64,000 nt of DNA from JACDAE01 sp963744875 (GCA_963744875.1 CAVUVQ010000021.1:1-64000); one strand, 5' to 3'. Positions 1-9,019 are shown, counted from the stretch's first letter. A program made the numbers and translations. Notes: a model not told the origin generated them from the letters alone.

Positions 1-2
1 CT

Positions 3-301
3 CATTATCAGCCGCCACCACAGCAACCTTCAAAATCTGAACCACCTCCGCGAAAAATCCTCCGATTGGATTTGACCTTACCCCTCAAGAGTACAATATC
101 CTTGTGAAGCAGTATCAGCAGGGATATCAAGCACAACCGCCTTCCGGAAACTCCGAAGGGAAAGCAACCACAAACGTCCGGATCTACCAACTGGTCTCCA
201 TTTACGGGGATAACGCATCACGATCAGCCTAAAGAAGAGCATCCCTTCGACTACGAGCAACCCCAAGCACAATACCCTGAACAAATGCCGCCGATGGCAT
301 A
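3..301 (+). pseudogene. Degraded 3' end of a Pro/Gln-rich protein gene
   Basis: Coding-like sequence entering from the left edge. Reading about 3-60, then one frame over for about 60-150, then back to the first frame gives a Pro/Gln-rich low-complexity tail (QPPPQQPSKSEPPP early, EQPQAQYPEQMPPMA at the end) stopping at 299-301. At least two compensating frame changes are needed, so the gene is broken or misread here. No domain is recognised. It could also be a chance low-complexity stretch. Confidence 0.3.
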
Positions 302-768
302 ATGCTTTATACAGTAAATGCCGTCGGCGATATCAACACAACGTTTCATCAATAGTGATGTAAGATCGATACATAGTTGGGCCTACAAGTTATACTCCTT
401 CTGTAACCTAAGGTAATTACTGGTCGCCCAAAAAAGCAAAATGTAATCACTTAAGCACGACTATTCAAGCTCAAACGCGCTTGTACGCTACAGAGCAGAA
501 TATGGCTGAGAGTACAAGTTCTGATAACGGATTTTTTCGGCCCTTGACGCGCTCTGAGCACTCCATTACCAATGAAAGCATTTGCAATAAGGCAACTTGG
601 AGCGGAAAAATTCGTTTCGGAAGTAATCAAAAAATCGAATAATGGAGCCGAGGTAGTCATTAAATGCCTTGTATCACATTTACAAGCAAATATCTAGCAC
701 TCTTTAACCAATATCAGTATGATGCCAATGGATCTTGATAAAATCCTGGCATCATTCATTACGAGGCA
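302..768. other. Intergenic; degenerate coding traces only
   Basis: No intact gene found. The plus strand holds short coding-looking stretches in two frames (about 503-570 and 570-720, the latter reading AIRQLGAEKFVSEVIKKS), which may be the remains of one small protein. No promoter, terminator or RNA structure stood out. Confidence 0.3.
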
Positions 769-1629
769 CTATTCCTCTTGAAAAAGCGAATTCCGGTCCT
801 GGTCCTCATTCTTCAATTTACGTTGGATCTTCTGTCTGGCGCGTCGCTGTCGCTCCAATTCCGCACGAATAGAATCAGCAGTAGGAAGATCTTCGGGCAT
901 CGTTGCTCCTAATCGCTTGAGCGTATCACGAACCTCACGCCCCACTGCAAAGTGTGCTTGAATTGCTGCATCTTCCCCCACAACGTGTTCCCGGCGCAAT
1001 CGTCCTTCTGTTTGAGTGATCCTGAAGAGATTGGACGCAAGTTCTTCCCTTCCCATATAATCGAGGATCTCTCCACCTTCGGGTATCCCCTTATAAAGGC
1101 GAATATTTTCTGCATCAAGAGCATACTGCCCCAAGTAGCCTGCATCATGGAACACACCAAACATCTGAGAACGAACACCTGCTCCTGCTGCCGCCTCACT
1201 TAATTGCTTATTTCCCTCAGCTACCTCTAGACGGATCTGGACACGCTCCTGATAGGCCTGACGGATTTCATGCATCTCATTTTTACGGGTACTCACGGCA
1301 AAATATTGTTGTGCCTGAGCAATGGCTTGCTTGCGTGGGTCACCATTCATGGCAATGAGGTAACAGGCCAATCTTGAAAGATAATAGTCCTTAGTCTTCT
1401 GGACCGCGCCCTTGCCTCCGACGATCGGTTTAATGGCGTCATTAAAGTGATCGTCAGTAATATTGCCTGTCGCTTCGCAAGATACCATAGCCTTTTTGAT
1501 CACTTTTTCAAAGTTCTGCCAACTACTTTGATATCCAAGCAAGGGCTGCAACTCCCTTGCTTCCCAATATTCGACGGCATATGGATTAAGATGCTTGATT
1601 GACTCAAAATCAGGCCCTGATGTGTTCAT
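769..1629 (-). CDS. dinD: DNA damage-inducible protein D (DinD)
   Basis: A 286-residue protein that follows the DinD family from end to end: N-terminal F-E-x-I-K region, the YWEARELQPLLGY segment, ITDDHFNDAI, a SRLACYLIAMNGDP core and a C-terminal LGATMPEDLPT. In E. coli DinD inhibits RecA filament activity and is part of the SOS response. The length matches the usual 270-290 residues and the gene is intact. The start follows AAAGGATGAG a few bases upstream. It faces the same way as parAB and lies just downstream of it. The window also holds umuDC at 50-52 kb, so two SOS-type functions ride on this replicon. I did not see a clear LexA box in front of it. Confidence 0.88.
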   Translation of the reverse strand: MNTSGPDFESIKHLNPYAVEYWEARELQPLLGYQSSWQNFEKVIKKAMVSCEATGNITDDHFNDAIKPIVGGKGAVQKTKDYYLSRLACYLIAMNGDPRKQAIAQAQQYFAVSTRKNEMHEIRQAYQERVQIRLEVAEGNKQLSEAAAGAGVRSQMFGVFHDAGYLGQYALDAENIRLYKGIPEGGEILDYMGREELASNLFRITQTEGRLRREHVVGEDAAIQAHFAVGREVRDTLKRLGATMPEDLPTADSIRAELERQRRARQKIQRKLKNEDQDRNSLFQEE

Positions 1630-1773
1630 CTGTACTCATCCTTTCACTATCAACATTTATTACAGCCAGCTTGTTACTGCGAAATCTAAGACAAGTACGA
1701 CAGAGAAGATCTATCTAACCTATCCTACTTATCCTCTCTCAGGGCAGCAAAATGCTTCTTCCTCAGGAGAAAT

Positions 1774-1795
1774 AATTATGCTCACGAGCATAATT
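1774..1795. promoter_or_regulatory. Candidate parS-like palindrome, copy 1
   Basis: Inverted repeat with arms AATTATGCTC and GAGCATAATT around a 2-bp centre. The core TTATGCTC-n2-GAGCATAA recurs as a longer perfect palindrome at 3760-3789, on the other side of parAB. The right arm overlaps the last bases of parB. A pair of identical-core palindromes bracketing a partition operon is what centromere sites look like, but no binding data are available. Confidence 0.5.
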
Positions 1796-2734
1796 TATGA
1801 ACGAGCAAGGATCTCCTGAAGCACATTCAGAGACGCCTGAAGCTTTTGACGCTCTTCCAGTGTCGGTAGATCCCCCCCAATTTCTTTTTTTAAACGCTCT
1901 AAACTTTTATCTACCCCAGATATACGTTCTAATCGGCGAAGCTTCACCACAGGCGAAAGCATCTTAGCAGGTTCCTCTGGAAAGGGTGAAGGATGTAATA
2001 GACGATCGACAGCAATCTGAAGAGCATCCGTAGAGAGGCGATCTCGTGGATTTTCAGCAAGATACGCTGCGATTAATGGCCTTCGGAGGTCTTTGGCCTT
2101 TTCCTCCCCTAATACCTCAAGCTGGTTAAGAATCACGGGCAGCTCGCATTCCACGATCAGGATCTCGAAAGAGCATTTCCTGGATGTCAGTCGCGTAACT
2201 TGCAGCTTGAATACATCGACTTATATGCGACTGCCCTCCCTCAACCTCAAATTTATCGGCGAGTTCCGTTTGCGTCCAGCCGAGCTTGCTCAACGCCCGT
2301 TGAAAAAATAGTCCTTCCTCGACGATATTGAGATCCTGGCGAGTTGCCGGATCATTCTCCGAATACGTTCCACGAGCCAGTTCTTCTGTGTCATACTCAT
2401 CCACCCAGACGCACACTTCAGTCATCCCCAGTTCTTGCGCAATCTTTAGGCGGCGATGACCTCCCATCTTCGGATTGAAGAATGTAGCATCATCAGGATC
2501 GATGACCACAGGAAATACATGACGGAGGATCCGCCCATTCTTAAGATCGGCTTGCATACGTTTCCGAAGGCGTTCGTCCTTTTCATGATCCACTATCAGA
2601 CGACTTTGAAAAAAGCCTGGTCGGATTTTTCCAATAGGAACAATTTTTAGCTCTTGCAGACGGGCATCACTTGCATCCTCATTACTGGCAAGCTGTTTGG
2701 CTCGTTGTAATCCACCTCCAATTGTTTTAACCAT
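1795..2734 (-). pseudogene. parB: ParB-family partition protein, one frameshift
   Basis: Plasmid partition DNA-binding protein. The first frame (2126-2734) gives the ParB N-terminal nuclease-like fold with the GGHRRLKIAQELG box and the HTH region (LGWTQTELADKFEVEGGQSH), ending abruptly after MRAARDS. The second frame (1795-2154) continues with LNQLEVLGEEKAKDLRRP and a coiled C-terminus. Removing one T near 2130 joins them as MRAARD-LNQLEVLG, so a single-base insertion or read error is the likeliest cause. The reconstructed length is about 312 residues, normal for the family. It starts 2 bases after the parA stop, so the two form an operon. Confidence 0.8.
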
Positions 2735-2736
2735 GT

Positions 2737-3625
2737 TTATTTCTCCTCTTGCTCAGCGATCCTTTGTTCCTCTTGTCGAAAATAGGTTTCTAAATCAAGT
2801 TCGCCCATATAATACCTCGCAATGATTTCTAGCTCACGAGCGGCTCGCGAGTTTGGTGCATATTCAAAAATACTCTTCGTTTCTCCTTGACTCTCGGGCA
2901 GCGCCACACTCATATGGACTGGAGGGTACAGGCTATCTCCTAGTTCTTCATCTTGCCGCAATTCTTTATAATATGCCTTCGTCAAATTTCGAGATTCATT
3001 GACCTTTGTAGGAATGATCGCTTTAATCTCAACTGAATGTTCTTGCTGGGTAAGCAATCCTTCAAGTTTTTGCATCACGATTGCAATCCCTTGAAAGAAA
3101 AGAATTCGTACTCGACAGGGATGATAAGGTTTTGGCTGCAAGTATGCACGATTTTGTGATGCCAGTAAACCCGGCGGTATCCATAAGAACAGTGTTGGGA
3201 AGGACACGTTGACCTGTTTCAGGATCAAGCATGCCTCCTGCAAGTAGTAATTGATGAAGTAATCTTCGTACTTTTCTCAGGTCATCACCAATATACTTAT
3301 CAGCATTATCTAAATCCGAACTTGCAGGGACAATCCACAGATTTGGCCGTGCCAAGCGGATTGCGTCATCGAGCGTTGCCTCATCTCTCAGCACTTCGGT
3401 GAGAGTGGGCTTCTTGATGGTCTGCAAAAGACCACCTGATGTATTTGATTGAAGATCACAATCGTAAAGCAAAACCTTTCTGCCTCTTGTTGCGAGATAG
3501 GCTGCCAGATTGATTGAGATAGTTGACTTTCCGACGCCACCCTTGAAATTGTAGATGACACTAATTTCTATCTCTTCTAGGAGCTTTTGGATAGACCCCT
3601 GTTGGTCCTTCGTAAATCGTTGCAT
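2737..3625 (-). pseudogene. parA: ParA-family partition ATPase, two frameshifts
   Basis: Walker-type partition ATPase. The deviant Walker A motif (FKGGVGKSTISINLA, residues about 28-42), the Walker A' D-x-D (LLYDCDLQSNTSG) and Walker B (TVLMDTAG) are all present in the first frame (3062-3625). After AAKTL two closely spaced frame changes (about 3135 and 3090) are needed to recover IIPVEYEFFS and then FQGIAIVMQKLEGLL, the usual helix after Walker B. The rest runs in the 2737-3243 frame to an acidic C-terminus. The reconstructed protein is near 295 residues. A protein made from this sequence as written would lack its C-terminal third. Confidence 0.82.
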
Positions 3626-3733
3626 TTTTCATCCTTCTGAACTAGTGGACATATCGGAGATATTCGTACGACACGGCAATTTGTATCACACTTCTCCAAC
3701 TATTACTGAGTTTGTGACCTTATTAAATCATGC

Positions 3734-3804
3734 TTACAAAATTTCCGTCAAGGAAAAGCTTGCATTTATGCTCGCGAGCATAAATGCAACACCGAATTTT
3801 GTAA
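3734..3804. promoter_or_regulatory. Candidate parS, copy 2, nested in an outer inverted repeat
   Basis: Positions 3760-3789 are a perfect 30-bp palindrome built on TTATGCTCG/CGAGCATAA. It is enclosed by a second inverted repeat, TTACAAAATT (3734-3743) and AATTTTGTAA (3795-3804). It lies just upstream of parA. A related flank, matching 21 of 22 bases, recurs near 25186-25207 without the palindrome, so a mobile-element origin is an alternative to a centromere. Confidence 0.55.
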
Positions 3805-3862
3805 TTTACATCTGATCGACACCTGCACTCTGGAAACATTGAATGGATTGAAAGATCAATAA

Positions 3863-4051
3863 CGCAAACCATTGGCTACAAGACAAAACGAGAGGAGCAC
3901 AGGGGATTACAGCGAGCTATCCATTGAAGAATTACACGATCTAGCATTTTATAGTAACAATGTGTAAGCTCAACGAGAGTACATGCAGCGGTTGCGCCTA
4001 CTACGAATGCGTGAACTATTGGAACGAGAGGAGATAGGTAATAAAAAATAA
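3863..4051 (+). pseudogene. Small coding remnant with an in-frame TAA
   Basis: One frame reads GDYSELSIEELHDLAFYSNN, a TAA stop at 3965-3967, then AQREYMQRLRLLRMRELLER to a TAA at 4049-4051. The amphipathic, codon-like text on both sides of the stop suggests a once-intact protein of about 60 residues with a nonsense change. No start with a ribosome site was found. Function unknown. Confidence 0.35.
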
Positions 4052-4118
4052 TTCTAGCACTTGGCGCTTCACTCATTGGTGAGGCGTCTTTTTCTGGCTT
4101 GCTATCGTAACAGAAATA

Positions 4119-4138
4119 GGTTACGATTTAATCGTACC
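4119..4138. promoter_or_regulatory. Palindromic operator-like site
   Basis: GGTTACGATTTAATCGTACC is nearly symmetric about its centre and lies 28 bases before the start of the downstream gene, where a repressor could bind. Confidence 0.35.
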
Positions 4139-4165
4139 GTTACTATTGAGAAGGGGATGAGCGAG

Positions 4166-4693
4166 ATGGACTGTAAATGTGGCTGTGGTCAGCAGATCGA
4201 AGAGAAACCGGGCGGCCACCGTCAACGATTGTTTGTGGATGATGCGCACAAGATGCGCTGGCATCGCCAACAACAGCAGAATGATCAGCAAGAAGCCTTA
4301 CTTGCTGAACTGACAGAACTGCGCACGAAAGTTGCTGACCAGGCGCACACGATTGAGCTACAGCAACAAGAGATTGAGCGACTCGCGTACCATTACAAGC
4401 TGGCGCGACAATTTCAGGACGATGGCAGCGAACTTGAGCAGGAGAATACCCGGCTCAAGAAACAATTGGACTACGAACGACGCTTCATAGAAGACATTAC
4501 CCCTTACTATTTTAGAAAGTTTCTGAAGAAACAACCGTCGTCACCGTGGCGAGATCGCTTCTTATCGGACCAGACGATTAAACCACGCAGCTCGCGTAGC
4601 TACTATCAGGCACAAATGAAACGTTTAGGATGCACAGAGGAGGAGATGGAGGATTTTGTCAGACAGTGGAAACTGATGTTAATGCAATCGTAA
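4166..4693 (+). CDS. Zinc-knuckle/coiled-coil protein, unknown function
   Basis: About 175 residues. The start at 4166 (MDCKCGCGQQ) is chosen because AAGGGG ends 9 bases before it; ATG 4157 is too close to that site. The N-terminus has CKCGC and a GGHRQRLFVDDAHKMRWHRQ segment, which aligns with the CxxC...YCxxxC knuckles of the proteins at 27733 and 59396 but has lost the second cysteine pair (LFVDDAH in place of YCSDACK). Residues about 45-115 are a long Gln/Glu-rich coiled coil, followed by a basic C-terminal domain. Probably a nucleic-acid-associated protein; no specific role can be given. Confidence 0.6.
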   Translation: MDCKCGCGQQIEEKPGGHRQRLFVDDAHKMRWHRQQQQNDQQEALLAELTELRTKVADQAHTIELQQQEIERLAYHYKLARQFQDDGSELEQENTRLKKQLDYERRFIEDITPYYFRKFLKKQPSSPWRDRFLSDQTIKPRSSRSYYQAQMKRLGCTEEEMEDFVRQWKLMLMQS

Positions 4694-4730
4694 CGTTACG
4701 GTTCTCAAGGCAAGCCAGTCGCACCGCCAC

Positions 4731-4803
4731 TTGATTTTCAGCGTTAAATATGTTATAATTATTATTATTACGGCAAAGGACCATGTGAATGGTCCTTTTT
4801 TTA
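4731..4803 (+). promoter_or_regulatory. Promoter followed by a short leader and terminator hairpin
   Basis: TTGATT (4731-4736), 17 bp, TATAAT (4754-4759), then about 15 bases later a hairpin AAAGGACCAT/ATGGTCCTTT (4775-4799) and a T-run. No gene follows on this strand, so this would make a very short RNA or act as a trap. The same arrangement occurs at 17491-17564 and, less sharply, at 9020-9099. Confidence 0.55.
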
Positions 4804-4859
4804 TGCCCTCTTTTGTCCTCCGGATCCACACAACAACAAAAAGAAAGTAAGAAAGATCA

Positions 4860-5642
4860 TCACCCAGCCATTTGCCATACACTTAGTTGGTCAAAAAATA
4901 CATCAGTAGACTTATTCACCTCTTCACCGAACACGCCAATTTGACCAGAAAGAGGACCGTTATCTATCGTATAAATAAAAGCGACATATTTTTTATTGAT
5001 AAATAAATAAATAGTATCAGAGATTACCATGACTGCAACCAAAGTTGAATTAGAACTAATAGGGGCGTGAGAATTGCTATATAATGGCGGACCTTTTTTA
5101 AATGGATTAAAAACATCACAATATGAGCCTGTATTAATATAGAAACGATACTTCATTTTATCGTTACTAGCAGGAGAACCAAAAATAATTCCACCACCAT
5201 CACCTTGTTGGATATTTATCCGTACCTGATAAACAAAGTTATTACTAAGCACTACTCCCTTAGCAAGGCACTCTACGATATTTGGTTGAGACATGAAAGC
5301 ATGGTACCCACCACCTTCAAATGCACAACCATTGCTTGCGTCCTTAGATGTACGTTCGTCCCATACATTAAAATCTTGAACCGTCAAAGAGTCTGTGAGA
5401 GTTGGAGTTTGTGTATCGATGATATCGAGGTATCGTTTCTGAGCTTGCTCAGGCGAAAGGGGAGTGGTAATTACTGAAGTCGGCGAGGAAGTTGCAGTCG
5501 GAGATAACGGATGAAATCCTTCATTATTACTTATTGCTGCTGCTATTATCCCGCCAGTAGCAGTAATAATAGCAGCAACAATAATCGTAATACGTTTCCA
5601 TGGTATTTTGCGTGACGGCCTTGAAGATGGTGAAGCTGACAT
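4860..5642 (-). CDS. Membrane-anchored extracytoplasmic protein, probable jelly-roll fold
   Basis: 260 residues. A basic N-terminus is followed by one membrane helix (about residues 18-38, ITIIVAAIITATGGIIAAAI), a Thr/Ser/Pro-rich linker, then a soluble outer domain. The domain has alternating hydrophobic strands (FVYQVRINIQQGDGGGIIFG, DTIYLFINKKYVAFIY) and ends in VFFDQLSVWQM, a pattern seen in concanavalin-like (DUF1080/LamG-type) domains. In relatives such domains often follow a kinase; here the gene stands alone. Ligand unknown. Confidence 0.6.
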   Translation of the reverse strand: MSASPSSRPSRKIPWKRITIIVAAIITATGGIIAAAISNNEGFHPLSPTATSSPTSVITTPLSPEQAQKRYLDIIDTQTPTLTDSLTVQDFNVWDERTSKDASNGCAFEGGGYHAFMSQPNIVECLAKGVVLSNNFVYQVRINIQQGDGGGIIFGSPASNDKMKYRFYINTGSYCDVFNPFKKGPPLYSNSHAPISSNSTLVAVMVISDTIYLFINKKYVAFIYTIDNGPLSGQIGVFGEEVNKSTDVFFDQLSVWQMAG

Positions 5643-6147
5643 ATAACTTATCCTTTTCTCTCATCTAATTACTTTAATAGGACACAGCCCATAAATAAAC
5701 TCGCACTTGAAGTTATTAACTACATAATAGTTTACCTGATAATTTCGCCCTCTGCATTATAAATGCCAAACTTTAATTGGTGTTTAGATATAAATGAGAT
5801 TTGTAGGAATTCATGCCAACACAGACCTACATACAATTCACAAGTACGTTGGCACATTGAGGACTATGTTGAATATTCCTTAAATATGCCCTCCATCTGG
5901 ATCCAATGTTATCCACCACGACTAACCACTTTTGCACATTTGTTCCACATATTTACTTTGTGATTGGTGGATAAGTAGGTAGGCAAATCAGCCTATCCTC
6001 AGCTATACTTTTCATAGTAGGTAGGCAAATCAGCCTATCCTCAGCTATACTTTTCATAGTAGGTACTCTTCTTCTCCTATCGACGTTGGCTATTTCATTC
6101 TGGAAACGCTGTCATCATCTTGCAACTCGATCTTGGAGGAAATTGCT
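5643..6147 (+). promoter_or_regulatory. Conserved leader with DnaA-box-like sites and a 42-bp tandem duplication
   Basis: TTATCCACC occurs at 5909-5917 and, inverted, at 5966-5974, with TTTGCACATTTGTTCCACAT between. A 42-bp unit ending in CTCAGCTATACTTTTCATA is duplicated exactly (5975-6016 and 6017-6058); each copy holds a TATACT -10. Closely related leaders precede the two paralogous genes at 12252 (reverse) and 46759, where the 42-bp unit is single. No other gene was found in this interval. Confidence 0.6.
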
Positions 6148-6780
6148 ATGCCTGTCTTAACGTCATCTGACCACTTGACCACAAAAAGCACCCTTCGCCA
6201 TCGTCCCATTAGCCCAGGGATCAAACGGGAAGAACTACCACTCGTCCCACGAGCATCACGCACCCAGACACAGAAACCATCAGCGAGCAGAACCGCTCCC
6301 GTTGATGTCCCCGTATGGAAACCGGGTGGGAAGCAGCAGACACCGTGGCGACAACGCTTGCTCCTTGTTGGTATGGGATTTGGAATGCTCCTCGCCGTCA
6401 CGCTGGTGGTGTTGGGGCAGTTCCTTGTTGGGTGGATCTCGACCAGCTGGGACGATCTACAGTATGGGCGACCACGCACATATCAAGTCGATGCCGTTGT
6501 CGGCCAGGGAGATAGTCTTGCGCACCCCAGTCACTTTCTCGCTCTCAATCTGGCCGGCCAGATCGAAGTGATCGACTTTCCAGCAGGGGATGCATCACAC
6601 GCGAAGGTCTACCTGGGGCCACATTTGTATGGCTCGAATGCGAGCCTGGTTACTGTAACGTTACGGTTTATCGATAGCCGGCACGATCGTCAGCCAGATA
6701 TGGTCGTCTTGTTTCAGAATGAGGAGATACGGTTCAGCAACTCACAAGGGAGCTTCCATGCTCCGCTGGCAAGTTCGTAG
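6148..6780 (+). CDS. Single-pass membrane protein of the MPVLTSSD family, paralog 1
   Basis: 210 residues. The start (MPVLTSSDHL) follows TTGGAGGAAATTGCT. It has a Pro/Arg-rich cytoplasmic arm of about 65 residues, one membrane helix (LLLVGMGFGMLLAVTLVVLG), then an outer domain with QVDAVVG, HPSHFLALNL, FPAGDASHAKVYLGPHLYG and FIDSRHD. Two paralogs occur in this window (11620-12252 and 46759-47385), sharing these motifs and the leader. No catalytic motif is seen and the function is unknown. Confidence 0.7.
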   Translation: MPVLTSSDHLTTKSTLRHRPISPGIKREELPLVPRASRTQTQKPSASRTAPVDVPVWKPGGKQQTPWRQRLLLVGMGFGMLLAVTLVVLGQFLVGWISTSWDDLQYGRPRTYQVDAVVGQGDSLAHPSHFLALNLAGQIEVIDFPAGDASHAKVYLGPHLYGSNASLVTVTLRFIDSRHDRQPDMVVLFQNEEIRFSNSQGSFHAPLASS

Positions 6781-6841
6781 TGGGTAAGAGAAAAAAGAGG
6801 ATACCTAGCGAGATCCTCTCACTCTTCAGCGTTAAGCCGGA

Positions 6842-6907
6842 CTAATGGACAAGGAACATTTTATGGATCTCTGGTAAATGACCTGAAATGTGAGCCAGAT
6901 CCTGAGG
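6842..6907 (-). pseudogene. C-terminal remnant of the small secreted protein found at 47951
   Basis: A short frame ends in GHLPEIHKMFLVH, matching GQMVRAVKTFLVH at the end of the intact gene at 47951-48337. The flanking CTCTCACTCTTC(A/G)GCGTTAAGC is also shared. In both places the sequence lies downstream of an MPVLTSSD-family gene, so a larger block was probably duplicated and then eroded here. Confidence 0.5.
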
Positions 6908-6995
6908 TCAAAAAGTGCTCACTCTTCGCGCAAATTACCAGCAAGACCTGAATACCTATTGCCTGTAAATCATCTACATCACGAGATTTCAGAAG

Positions 6996-7817
6996 TCATC
7001 CCGCCTTTTTAGGCCTTCCTATGTTTCCGCCTTCCACATCCCTTTTATTCTGAAGAACATCCTTTAATATGTTAAGAGCACGCTTGGCAGAGACCCTGAC
7101 CGTGCTGGGTGGACGTTCCAGCACCTTGGCTATTTCCTCATAACTAAATGCACCGAAGTAATGAAGGTCGATGATCTTCGAGAAGTGCCCTGGAAGACAG
7201 TTAATGTAATAATGTAGCTCTGAATTTGAGATGTTACGAAGAACTATTACCTCCGGCTGTTCAAAACGGCGACTTTCTCGCTCCGCATCCTCCTTTATCT
7301 CTTTAAGAAGGGCGTTTGTTCTCTTCCGACGAGCGCACTCATTAAGCCCAGTATTACGAACAATGGTATGTAACCATGCAGCCGGGTTCTTTACAACTAC
7401 CTGACGTACTGTCCAATCTACTTTTTGATCGTCATCCTGCTAAATCCGCTTGACCAATTTCTGCGACGCATAGTAAGGATCTCCTTTTTTAAGATGCTGG
7501 AAAGCTTTATAGAGTGCTTCTTGATAAATGTCTTCAGCCATATTCTCATCACCATGTGCATAGCGCCGTGCGATCTGCATACAAGTATCTCTATGTTCAG
7601 CGATGATTGCACTGAGATCATCTGGAGATGTGATGGGCGAACAAATCATCACAATACTTTTGTTATGGGCACGCTTTTGCTGACCCTCAAATTTCTTGCG
7701 CTCAGCACCTCTTCGGGCATACTCACTCCTGGACAATAGCTTCCTAGCATCTATCTCCGCCTGGATCTCTTTATCCAGATCGTCGCGAAAATTGTACAGA
7801 TCTACAATTTCAGTCAT
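6996..7817 (-). pseudogene. Sigma-70 family (ECF-like) sigma factor with an in-frame amber codon
   Basis: RNA polymerase sigma factor of about 273 codons. Region 2 is seen in ARRYAHGDENMAEDIYQEAL and region 4 in YFGAFSYEEIAKVLERPPST near the end. Codon 126 (7440-7442) is TAG and the same frame continues without a shift (KLVKRI-stop-QDDDQKVDW), so this is a nonsense codon rather than an indel. It starts 3 bases after the stop of the small membrane-protein gene at 7821, whose last codons hold its ribosome site (GGAGGC), so the two are translationally coupled. Confidence 0.78.
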
Positions 7818-7820
7818 CTA

Positions 7821-8036
7821 CTACTTGCCTCCTTCCAGGTGTTCATTGTCTATACGTTTGTTGTTTTGTTGAGGTTGCCATATCCGAATGAATTCTCTTA
7901 TTCGGCGAGCAGCACCAGGGTAGAAAGCAACAAGAGTGATTATGTATATGACAACGATAGAAAGGCAGACAATGAATAGCATCTGCGCATCTGGCGAGAG
8001 GCCTTGAAGTACCTCAATGATTGGGAACAATGACAT
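7821..8036 (-). CDS. Small single-helix membrane protein paired with a sigma factor (pair 2)
   Basis: 71 residues, start after AGGAGGATCAGAACG. One strong membrane helix (MLFIVCLSIVVIYIITLVAF, residues 19-38) is followed by YPGAARRIREFIRIW and a polar tail. The helix-AF(Y)-x-P-basic pattern recurs in the proteins at 9142 and 13327, each also next to a sigma gene. Size and position suggest a membrane partner such as an anti-sigma peptide, but this is inference. Confidence 0.65.
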   Translation of the reverse strand: MSLFPIIEVLQGLSPDAQMLFIVCLSIVVIYIITLVAFYPGAARRIREFIRIWQPQQNNKRIDNEHLEGGK

Positions 8037-8086
8037 CGTTCTGATCCTCCTAATTCGTAGGACCAGATTTTAGGGAACGTGCCCCA

Positions 8087-8431
8087 AAAACTGGTCGGCG
8101 CACACATCAATGTATCCAACTTCCCCCCTGGATGAGTCCGCGGGGAAGCGAACATTGATGTGTACGCCGACCAGTTTTGTTCTATTCTATAGACAAGCCA
8201 AATGCCAAAAACGTTTCAGTTTGACGCGTGAATTTCCCCAGATCACCAAAATGCGTTCTATTGTGCAAGTTGTGAACAAAAATGGTCGGCGCACACATCA
8301 ATGTATATAGCTTCCCCCACGGACTCATCCCGTGGGGGAAGCGAACATTGATGTGTGCGCCGACCATTTTTGTTCTATTCTATAGACAAGCCAAATGCCA
8401 AAAACGTTTCAGTTTGACGCGTGAATTTCCA
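8087..8431. repeat. Two tandem units of a long hairpin plus an identical 3' tail
   Basis: Unit 1: hairpin 8087-8178 with arms CTGGTCGGCG/CGCCGACCAG and a second paired block (ACATCAATGT/ACATTGATGT). Unit 2: hairpin 8278-8371 with the same arms. Each hairpin is followed by about 60 identical bases containing TTCTATTCTATAGACAAGCC. The units fill the space upstream of the membrane-protein/sigma operon. A shorter relative of the hairpin is at 27985-28045, also inside a sigma locus. Confidence 0.7.
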
Positions 8432-8444
8432 CAACTACATAGAA

Positions 8445-8885
8445 CTACTTCTCTTCCATCATGCGGAGTAAATATTCCAGGCCCAGCTGCTCATCAGATG
8501 TTGCCATGATCGTATCAATGGTTCCCTTACTCAGTTCGTCGGCCAGCGCGAGCACGTTGGTATTGTTCTCTCTCAGTTTCCTCATCTGCTCAACCAGGCG
8601 CGTGACTTCTGCTCGCTGCCCATCGGTCAATGTCTCAGCTTGCCAGCGTCTCAGTTGCTCATCAAACAAGCCAAAGTCGTTTCGTTGCTCAGTGAAGACT
8701 GACTTCACACGATTGACGGTGAAATCGTCGAGCACGTAGGGCTTTGATCTGGCCTCTAGCAGCGTCTCATATTGCTCAAGATCGGCCTCCAGCATTCCAT
8801 CGATATGGATGGCCAGTGTGGGCAACATTGTTACTGGTTGCCAGTGTGGTTGCGCCGTCTGTTTCGGTCGCTTCTTCTTGCTCAT
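8445..8885 (-). CDS. Hypothetical MSKKK-family protein, paralog 1
   Basis: 146 residues, no membrane segment, mostly helical. Shares most of its length with the protein at 45197-45646: both start MSKKK, then HWQPV/QWQPI, HIDGML, EQYETLL, a region rich in RxExxRL repeats, and end SDEQLGLE-LxRMM. The promoter region is also shared (TTTATACTGCAC before both). No known domain; probably a small cytoplasmic coiled-coil protein. Confidence 0.6.
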   Translation of the reverse strand: MSKKKRPKQTAQPHWQPVTMLPTLAIHIDGMLEADLEQYETLLEARSKPYVLDDFTVNRVKSVFTEQRNDFGLFDEQLRRWQAETLTDGQRAEVTRLVEQMRKLRENNTNVLALADELSKGTIDTIMATSDEQLGLEYLLRMMEEK

Positions 8886-8908
8886 ACCCTACCCCTGCTT
8901 TTTCGTGC

Positions 8909-8940
8909 AGTATAAAACACGGCATGGATCCGGACAACAA
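8909..8940 (-). promoter_or_regulatory. Promoter of the MSKKK gene
   Basis: On the minus strand TTTATACTGCACGAAAAAGCAGG lies directly before the start. TTTATACTGCACAAAAAAGTAGG precedes the paralog at 45197, so the -10 (TATACT) and the following leader are conserved while much of the flanking sequence is not. Confidence 0.5.
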
Positions 8941-9019
8941 ACAAGGACTTATAGAGGTATGTTTCGGTCATCCTAGCGTCTTGTACGGGAAATTGTACAA
9001 GAGAAATTAGACTATAGTT

